DNA from: JBEAUL01 sp041161475
Lineage (GTDB): Bacteria; Pseudomonadota; Gammaproteobacteria; UBA6186; Azoamicaceae
Length of the DNA stretch: 11,493 nt
Reading direction: 5' to 3'
Assembly: GCA_041161475.1 (NCBI GenBank)
Contig: JBEAUL010000010.1
Location: 1 to 11,493 of the forward strand
In this document: piece after piece, positions 6,436 through 11,493 of the stretch
How the letters are laid out: each line of letters opens with the position of its first letter
Numbering within the stretch: position 1 is the first letter of the stretch
Made by a program: the position numbers and the translations under genes
The notes under the pieces: model-generated
Seen by the model: only the letters and a program-made list of their open reading frames with translations
The model's database searches: none
What the model was told of the DNA's origin: nothing

Positions 6436-7521
6436 ATGAAAAAACCCGTTTTATTAACAGGTGATACGCCCACAGGAAAATTACATCTAGGACACTGGGT
6501 TGGTTCTGTCGAAAATCGCGTAAACATGCAATCTGAATACGACTGCTTTTTTTTGATTGCAAATATGCATGCCTTCACTACCCGCTGGAATAACCCAAAG
6601 GATATTCATGACAGCGTGATTGATTTACTCCTCGACTACTTGGCTTTAGGGATCGACCCTAAGCACAGTACGATTTTTTTACAATCAGAAATTCCAGCAA
6701 TCGCAGAGCTCACCTTTCTTTTTAGTATGTTGCTTTCGTACCATCGTGTACTGAGAAATCCCACTTTAAAAGACGAAATTAGAGATAAAGGCTTGGGAGA
6801 GACTTATCCCTTTGGGTTCTTGTTGTACGCCGTGGGACAAGTTGCCGATATTCTGGCTTTTAAACCCGATGTTGTACCCGTTGGGGAAGATCAGATCCCC
6901 CATCTAGAAATGGCCAAAGAAGTGGCTCGTCGATTTAATCAGGTGTATTGTCATGTCGATCCAGAACTGCCTGATGCTGATCAAACCACTAACGGTGGTC
7001 TGTTTCCTATCTTTAGCCCAAAATTAGGGCGGGTCAAGCGACTGGTTGGTTTGGGTGCCCCTAACGACCGCGGGCAACTCGTAAAAATGAGTAAATCGCT
7101 TAATAATGCGGTATTTTTTAGTGATTCAAATGATATCATCAAAACAAAAATCATGGGCATGTATACCGACCCAAATAGAGTACGCGCAACCGATCCGGGA
7201 ACCGTTGAAAATAATCCTCTGTGGATTTTTCATGATGCGTTTAACCCGGATACCACTTGGGTGAAAGAAAGTAAAGCCTTATACCGTGCAGGCAGTATTG
7301 GTGATGTCGCCTGCAAGAAAAAATTGGTCGAAGTATTGGTTGAATTTATCACCCCCATCAGAGAACGTAGAACGCACTTAGAAAAAGAGTTGTCTTTTGT
7401 TATTAATGTACTAAAAGAAGGTACTGCTAAAGCCAATGCAGTTGCTGAAGCAACGCTCGCAGAAGTAAAAGCAGCGATTAAACAAGACTTTTTCCCCCGT
7501 TCTGCGGCACTGGGTCTTTAG
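6436..7521 (+). CDS. trpS: Tryptophanyl-tRNA synthetase, TrpRS-II-like type
   Basis: This enzyme charges tRNA-Trp with tryptophan using ATP, in the cytoplasm. The 361-residue class I synthetase has the HIGH motif as HLGH (17-20) within TGDTPTGKLHLGH and the KMSKS motif at 217-221. The surroundings are unlike E. coli TrpS (which begins with a SGAQPSGELTIGNY-type motif). They resemble instead the second type, such as Deinococcus TrpRS II and antibiotic-resistant Streptomyces TrpRS: GVG-type VPVGEDQ (147-153), KIMGMYTDPNRVRATDPG (238-255), the FHDAFNPD segment and YRAGSIGDVACKKKL (283-297). About 20 extra residues (FPIFSPKLGRVKRLVGLGAPNDRG region, 190-213) precede KMSKS. It starts 11 bases after the bamD stop, with AGGT nine bases before the ATG, so it is co-transcribed with bamD. 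No leader peptide or T-box is seen. Confidence 0.93.
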   Translation: MKKPVLLTGDTPTGKLHLGHWVGSVENRVNMQSEYDCFFLIANMHAFTTRWNNPKDIHDSVIDLLLDYLALGIDPKHSTIFLQSEIPAIAELTFLFSMLLSYHRVLRNPTLKDEIRDKGLGETYPFGFLLYAVGQVADILAFKPDVVPVGEDQIPHLEMAKEVARRFNQVYCHVDPELPDADQTTNGGLFPIFSPKLGRVKRLVGLGAPNDRGQLVKMSKSLNNAVFFSDSNDIIKTKIMGMYTDPNRVRATDPGTVENNPLWIFHDAFNPDTTWVKESKALYRAGSIGDVACKKKLVEVLVEFITPIRERRTHLEKELSFVINVLKEGTAKANAVAEATLAEVKAAIKQDFFPRSAALGL

Positions 7522-7542
7522 CGATCTACAGGTATTTTTTTC

Positions 7543-8877
7543 ATGCAAGCACCCTCAAGAAAGCCATGGCTATATCGGCTATACCGTGTTATTTTTCCCT
7601 TATTATTGCCTTTTTTGCTGTGTCGATTAATCTGGAAAAGTCGACAAGATCGGGCTTATCGGGAACGTCTATCGGAACGCTTGGGATTTTTACCTTTTCG
7701 GATTGTTAGACCGGTTGTATGGATTCATGCTGTTTCTTTAGGAGAAGTGGTTGCCGCAAGTCCTTTTATTGACGCATGGTTAAGCGCTTCTCCACACGAT
7801 ACTGTCTTGGTAACCACAACAACCCCAACGGGTTCTTATCAAGTCAAAAAACGATTTGGTGACCGAGTCAAGCACTGTTATTTTCCCTATGATACGACAG
7901 GCTGTATTCGCCGTTTTTTTGTGCGTTGCCAGCCAAAGGTCTTAATCGTATTAGAAACTGAATTATGGCCTGTATTGTTTGAGACCTGTTATCAAAGACA
8001 AATCCCTATTTTTAACCTAAATGGTCGAATTTCCGATAAATCATGGCCTCGCTATACACGCATTCTCCCTATCATGCGCTATATACTGCCCTTTATTCAA
8101 CAGGTCTTTGCACAATCTGCTGAGAATGGTGAACGCTTTTTGCAACTGGGGTTGGACCCTAAGCAACTGACTGTGCTGGGGAATTTAAAATTCGATGTAA
8201 GCACTCCCCAATATGAGCCATCGCTTGAAACATCCACTAGAAAGGTATTGAATGATAATACAGAGAAAAAACGATTTATTTGGGTTGCAGCCAGCACACA
8301 TCCCGGCGAAGAAACACAATTACTGGATATCTTGCCAAAACTAAGCGCACATATCCCGCAATTATTGCTGGTATTAATTCCACGACATCCGCATCGCTTT
8401 GAAACAGTCGCGACCTTACTGGCAGACAGGGGGTTTCATTTCGCACAAAGAAGTAAAGGGGAAGCTTGCCATAGTGATACAGCGGTTTATCTGGCTGACA
8501 CCATCGGAGAAGTGCCTTTATTTTATAGACTGGCCGACATTGCCTTTGTGGGAGGCAGTCTTGTCCCCATTGGAGGCCATAGCTTATTGGAGCCTACAGT
8601 GGCCGGTCTACCCGTTTTTTCTGGCCCACACAATGAAAATGGCAAGGAAATCGCCGACTCTCTTGTTAAAGCGGGGGTTTTAACGGTGGTTCCAACAGCA
8701 GATGCTTTGTATGAAGCCATACTGACGTTTTTTAACTCCCCTGAGTTACGCATTGATTCTCAGGAAAAGGGACGTCGCTTTATCGAAACACATCGCGGAA
8801 GCAGTGAAAAGGCCAGGCAACATATCATAACATATCTTAATGAGCCAGTTAAATTCCAAAAAAATAACACTGAATAA
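7543..8877 (+). CDS. waaA: 3-deoxy-D-manno-octulosonic acid (Kdo) transferase
   Basis: WaaA (KdtA) transfers Kdo from CMP-Kdo to lipid IVA at the cytoplasmic face of the inner membrane, the first core step of LPS synthesis. The 444-residue protein has an N-terminal membrane anchor (~12-30, RVIFPLLLPFLLCRLIW), then a GT-B fold of family GT30. The catalytic base is Glu68 in IHAVSLGE, followed by TTTTPTGS (91-98), ETELWP (138-143), the FNLNGRISDKSWPRY segment (157-171), AASTHPGEE (249-257) and the CMP-Kdo-binding GGSLVPIGGHSLLEP (337-351). All parts are intact. Whether it adds one, two or more Kdo cannot be read from the sequence. It begins 21 bases after trpS with AGGT upstream. Its presence shows a lipid A-Kdo LPS outer membrane, in line with bamD at the head of the unit. 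Confidence 0.96.
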   Translation: MQAPSRKPWLYRLYRVIFPLLLPFLLCRLIWKSRQDRAYRERLSERLGFLPFRIVRPVVWIHAVSLGEVVAASPFIDAWLSASPHDTVLVTTTTPTGSYQVKKRFGDRVKHCYFPYDTTGCIRRFFVRCQPKVLIVLETELWPVLFETCYQRQIPIFNLNGRISDKSWPRYTRILPIMRYILPFIQQVFAQSAENGERFLQLGLDPKQLTVLGNLKFDVSTPQYEPSLETSTRKVLNDNTEKKRFIWVAASTHPGEETQLLDILPKLSAHIPQLLLVLIPRHPHRFETVATLLADRGFHFAQRSKGEACHSDTAVYLADTIGEVPLFYRLADIAFVGGSLVPIGGHSLLEPTVAGLPVFSGPHNENGKEIADSLVKAGVLTVVPTADALYEAILTFFNSPELRIDSQEKGRRFIETHRGSSEKARQHIITYLNEPVKFQKNNTE

Positions 8878-8901
8878 CGACAGGTGTTGTATAATAAACC
8901 T

Positions 8902-9456
8902 ATGCACAAAAAATCCTCTCTACATGACACCGACAGCGCAGTGCCCTTGTTATCGGTAGAAAACTTTCATAAACATCACTTGCCTAAATTGGTTATTGGT
9001 TGGCAGGAATGGTGCGCTTTGCCAAAATTACATATCCCTGCCATTAAATGTAAAATCGATACTGGCGCCAAAACTTCTGCACTGCATGCGGATTTAATCG
9101 AACCTTTTACTCGTCATGGCGAACGCTACGTGCATTTTTTGGTACACCCCTTACAGCAACATAAGCGTGTGGAAGTCAAATGTACCGGAAAAATCATCGA
9201 TGAACGCGTCATCATGAACTCAGGGGGCAAAAAAGAACACCGCTATGTTATCCGCACACCCATTGTGCTGGGGCACCTGACCTGGGAAATTGAAATCAGT
9301 TTAACCAATAGAGACCCAATGGCTTTTCGTATGTTGCTAGGAAGAGATGCCTTACGGAGCCTTTTTGTGATCGATCCACACAAAATTTTATGTCAAGGTA
9401 GACGAGACTTAGCTGAGCTTAAAAAATTATATAAAAAAAATCATCCCCATTTTTAA
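8902..9456 (+). CDS. RimK-associated retropepsin-like / putative zinc protease (PF05618, RimB-like)
   Basis: The protein belongs to the COG4067/PF05618 family, annotated as ATP-dependent zinc protease but carrying an aspartic-protease-like D-T-G-A core. It is often encoded next to RimK; in Pseudomonas the partner RimB regulates RimK. The core reads IKCKIDTGAKTSALHAD (Asp at residue 53 from the ATG), with RYVIRTPIVLG and the second family motif FRMLLGRDAL (~142-151). The N-terminal ~30 residues before LVIGWQEWCALP are variable. I start at the ATG at 8902 (184 residues); GTG at 8884 or TTG at 8887 in frame would give 189-190 residues, but neither has a clear RBS. The ATG lacks a good RBS too. 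It lies 24 bases after waaA and 15 bases before the rimK-like gene. Substrate unknown. Confidence 0.85.
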   Translation: MHKKSSLHDTDSAVPLLSVENFHKHHLPKLVIGWQEWCALPKLHIPAIKCKIDTGAKTSALHADLIEPFTRHGERYVHFLVHPLQQHKRVEVKCTGKIIDERVIMNSGGKKEHRYVIRTPIVLGHLTWEIEISLTNRDPMAFRMLLGRDALRSLFVIDPHKILCQGRRDLAELKKLYKKNHPHF

Positions 9457-9471
9457 CAGGATATAGTCGAT

Positions 9472-10320
9472 ATGAAAATAGCATTACTCAGTCAAAGCGC
9501 CTCTAGTTATTTTCATGAGCGTATCATTCAAGCTGCTAAACTAAAAAATCATACCGTAGAAGTATTACGTCTGCCCTATTGCTATATGAATGTTTCTGCA
9601 ACAACACCGAAGGTATATCATCGTGATACCAGTGTTGAAGGGGTTGATTTGATTGTTCCCCGTATAGAGCACGATCATATATTATATGGTGCCTCTGTAT
9701 TACGCCAATTTGAAATGATGGGTGTTAAACAGCTAAACAGTCCCATCTCCATTTTATGGTCACGTGATAAGCTACGCGTCTATCAATGGTTGAGCCGAAA
9801 AAAAGTGCCTCTACCGGTTACCGGATTTGCTGACTCACCCCAAGAAACCGAAAAATTAGTAAACCTTGTGGGTGGTGCACCCCTTGTTGTTAAGTTATTG
9901 GAAGGCACCGAGGGACGAGGGACTATCTTTGCTGAAACACATCAAGCCGCGGTTAGCGTGATTAACGCCTTTAAACAACTGAAAACCCATATTCTCGTGC
10001 AAGAATATGTCAAAGCCTCTATGGGACATGATATTCGTTGCCTAGTCATTGGCAATAAAGTGGTCGCAGCCATACAGCGCTCTTTAAAAAACACCGAATG
10101 TCACCCCATCAAAATCACTGCAGCAGAGCGTAAAATGGCCGTTCATGCCACTACCGCCTTAAAGCTGAATATGGCCAGCGTGGATTTAATTCGCTCTGAA
10201 AGAGGCCCTTTATTTTTAGACATCAGCGCCAACCCCGATTTAGAACTGATTGAGAAAGTCACTCATCAAAATATCGCCGGCCGGATTATTACACATCTAG
10301 AAGAAATGCTGGGTTCTTAA
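9472..10320 (+). CDS. RimK-like ATP-grasp protein with altered active site
   Basis: RimK is the ATP-grasp ligase that adds glutamates to the C-terminus of ribosomal protein S6. This 282-residue product aligns with E. coli RimK (300) from end to end: MKIALLS start, YGASVLRQFEMMG (72-84), RDKLR (98-102), LPVTGFADSP (114-123), GGAPLVVKLLEGTEGRG (134-150, with Lys141), HILVQEYVK (173-181) and DIRCLVIG (187-194). Two key parts are changed. The FRSNLHRGG loop of E. coli is absent through an in-frame gap of ten residues between AAIQR and KITAAER (199-220). The metal site D248/E260/N262 of E. coli is D238/D250/S252, with EVNASPG replaced by DISANPD. The frame is clean, so this is not a broken gene by sequence. 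It may be inactive, a regulator, or active on another substrate. AGGA lies ten bases before the ATG. Confidence 0.88.
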   Translation: MKIALLSQSASSYFHERIIQAAKLKNHTVEVLRLPYCYMNVSATTPKVYHRDTSVEGVDLIVPRIEHDHILYGASVLRQFEMMGVKQLNSPISILWSRDKLRVYQWLSRKKVPLPVTGFADSPQETEKLVNLVGGAPLVVKLLEGTEGRGTIFAETHQAAVSVINAFKQLKTHILVQEYVKASMGHDIRCLVIGNKVVAAIQRSLKNTECHPIKITAAERKMAVHATTALKLNMASVDLIRSERGPLFLDISANPDLELIEKVTHQNIAGRIITHLEEMLGS

Positions 10321-10946
10321 GCCTCTTTAGCCAGTAACTGCTCGCGATTCAATTGCAACCATTGCAATAAAATGGTCGCAGAAGCGCTCATGGGGTTGCC
10401 TGGCTTTAACAAATTAAATGCCTTTTTGCTGGGCATCACCTGTAATCGAATATCTTCACCTTCTGACTGGATACCATGATTGGCATACTGCTCTGGCAGT
10501 TGATCGATAAGCCCACAAAAAACAGTGGTTAATTCTGTAGAAATGCCTGGACTGACAATGTAAGTACCCACTGGGATTAGTTTTGTAATGGTGCATCCAG
10601 CTTCTTCTATTGCTTCTTTATATGCCGTTTCTTCGGCTGTATAGCCCTCATCAATAATCCCTGCAACAGGTTCTATAATCCACGGACTGCTATCACTCAG
10701 CTCTAATACCCCCATGCGAACTTGCTCAACCAGTACGACCTGATCTGAAGCCATATGGTATAAGAGAACTGCGGCAGCATTTTGTCGCAACATCCGTTCC
10801 CGAGTAAAGGTATTACTCCAACCCCCAGCAAATAATTTAAATTTAACATTCAGCTTTTCAACGACTAAATAACTAGACAATAGCCGTTCCTGCGAAACAA
10901 TCTGAATATCGGCTCGAGTAAATTGATTATTTTTTGAAGTATCCAT
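10317..10946 (-). CDS. nudF: ADP-ribose pyrophosphatase, NudF-like Nudix hydrolase
   Basis: NudF-type enzymes split ADP-ribose into AMP and ribose 5-phosphate in the cytoplasm. The 209 residues equal the E. coli NudF length and align along it: AAAVLLYHMASDQVVLVEQVRMG (57-79), SSPWIIEPVAGIIDEG (86-101), the Nudix box (96-118), SPGIST (132-137), EGEDIRLQV (162-170) and ASATILLQWLQL near the end. The Nudix box deviates from G-x5-E-x7-REUxEExGU at three places: Tyr102 for the first Glu, Lys110 for Arg, and Cys118 for the last hydrophobic. The metal-binding Glu111, Glu114 and Glu115 and the catalytic loop acid remain, so activity is likely. The ATG at 10946 has only a weak RBS. It converges on the rimK-like gene; the two stops share TTAA (10317-10320). 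It follows the right-edge gene by 37 bases. Confidence 0.9.
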   Translation of the reverse strand: MDTSKNNQFTRADIQIVSQERLLSSYLVVEKLNVKFKLFAGGWSNTFTRERMLRQNAAAVLLYHMASDQVVLVEQVRMGVLELSDSSPWIIEPVAGIIDEGYTAEETAYKEAIEEAGCTITKLIPVGTYIVSPGISTELTTVFCGLIDQLPEQYANHGIQSEGEDIRLQVMPSKKAFNLLKPGNPMSASATILLQWLQLNREQLLAKEA

Positions 10947-10983
10947 ATCAACAGCTTAGCTCAAAATCCGCACAATCACCATA

Positions 10984-11493
10984 TCATATTACACAACGCC
11001 TCGGGACATCACTTAAGAGCGTTTCTGCTTTAGATACACACGCCTTAATAAAAAGGTTTTGCTCAGTGTTATCTAAAACACCCCCTGTTTTAACAGAAAA
11101 ATCTTTTAACCCTTGAAGTACCTGGTTAATTCGATTTAACGCTTCTTTTTTAATAGAAAAAGGAAAGCTTGATAACAACTCTAAGGTTCTTGCTTCCATA
11201 AAATAGACAATTGCCTTGACTTGAATATCTCTCGGTTTTTTATCGATCTGAGATAAAAATACCTTAATTTTTTCTAAAAAATTATTGTCTTTTTCTAACT
11301 CTTCAAAAATATCTACAAAAGAACATTTCATCCGATCGACATCTTGGGGACTTAAGGTATTAGACAGTAATAAAGCCAAGCGCTCTTCTAAAGGTTTATT
11401 ATATCGTATATTTAAACTGATGCTTCCCATAAAAAAAGTAAAGGCTGCCGCAACATAAGATATCAGCAATGGTGCTATTATCGATGACGTTTC
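10984..11493 (-). CDS. Unknown protein with N-terminal membrane segment, 5' end off the right edge
   Basis: The reading frame is open from a TGA stop at 10986-10984 to the window edge at 11493. The first possible start inside the window is a TTG at 11469 without an RBS. The eight codons before it are also open and continue the hydrophobic stretch (SSIIAPLLISYVAAAFTFFMGSISL), so the true start is probably outside. After this membrane segment come about 130 residues of charged, helical sequence (EERLALLLSNTLSPQDVDR..., FLEKIKVFLSQIDKKPRDIQ, EALNRINQVLQGLKDF) and a C-terminal part with two cysteines (KACVSK, RRCVI). I do not recognise the family. It is probably anchored in the inner membrane with a helical soluble part. 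Co-transcription with nudF, 37 bases downstream, is likely. Confidence 0.65.
   Translation of the reverse strand, partial: ETSSIIAPLLISYVAAAFTFFMGSISLNIRYNKPLEERLALLLSNTLSPQDVDRMKCSFVDIFEELEKDNNFLEKIKVFLSQIDKKPRDIQVKAIVYFMEARTLELLSSFPFSIKKEALNRINQVLQGLKDFSVKTGGVLDNTEQNLFIKACVSKAETLLSDVPRRCVI

Noticed and set aside
8399..8683. Second plus-strand frame of 94 codons inside waaA
   Set aside because: The WaaA frame carries conserved catalytic motifs across this stretch; the other frame is accidental.
10070..10140. Frameshift as the cause of the missing loop in the RimK-like protein
   Set aside because: Conserved residues are in the same frame on both sides (VVAAIQR and TAAERK), so the loss is an in-frame deletion and not a frameshift.
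10290..10345. Hairpin terminator between the convergent rimK-like and nudF genes
   Set aside because: Only the short palindrome CTTAAG is present; no extended stem with a T-run was found.
10934..11116. Plus-strand 60-codon frame near the nudF start
   Set aside because: It is antisense to the nudF start and to the right-edge gene and shows no family features or RBS.

Overview
The window reads as a housekeeping stretch of a moderately AT-rich gammaproteobacterial chromosome. The divergent block bamD / rluD-pgeF-clpB has the same order and orientation as in E. coli (yfiO/bamD, rluD, yfiH, clpB), and the proteins are clearly gammaproteobacterial. The base composition, the non-enteric gene additions (a DUF3579 protein, a TrpRS-II type trpS, a PF05618 protease paired with a RimK-like protein) and the compact layout would fit a Legionellales/Coxiellaceae-type bacterium. 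That taxonomic placement is inference and was not tested. I see no rRNA, tRNA, CRISPR array, insertion sequence or phage gene.

Layout. Positions 1-267 (minus) hold the 5' part of a small unknown membrane protein that runs off the left edge. A 197-bp gap follows, then a DUF3579 protein (465-764, plus). It converges on a minus-strand unit made of rluD (5496-4540), pgeF (4543-3776), clpB (3662-1086) and a 93-residue unknown protein (1061-780). A good sigma-32-type heat-shock promoter lies just upstream of clpB (3717-3746), so clpB and the unknown downstream gene probably form a heat-shock subunit. A weak hairpin with a U8 tail at 754-781 may end it. Inside clpB, a GTG at codon 148 with a good Shine-Dalgarno sequence matches the internal start that gives the short ClpB form in E. 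coli.

On the plus strand, bamD, trpS, waaA, a PF05618 protease-like gene and a rimK-like gene (5648-10320) follow each other with short gaps and look like one long unit or two overlapping ones. It combines outer-membrane protein assembly, tryptophan charging, Kdo transfer to lipid A and a putative protein-tail modification pair. The rimK-like gene ends tail-to-tail with a nudF-like ADP-ribose pyrophosphatase gene (10946-10317, minus), and the two stop codons share one TTAA. Upstream of nudF, an unknown gene with an N-terminal membrane segment runs off the right edge.

The most unusual item is the RimK-like protein. It keeps the ATP-grasp fold, the nucleotide-binding lysine and one metal aspartate. 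It has lost, by an in-frame deletion of about ten residues, the FRSNLHRGG-type loop, and the metal-binding E-x-N is D-x-S. It is therefore either an inactive or a repurposed RimK, still paired with an intact-looking partner protease. Secondary points are the TrpRS-II (indolmycin-resistant) type of TrpRS, a Nudix box with two deviations, and the unknown gene under the clpB heat-shock promoter.
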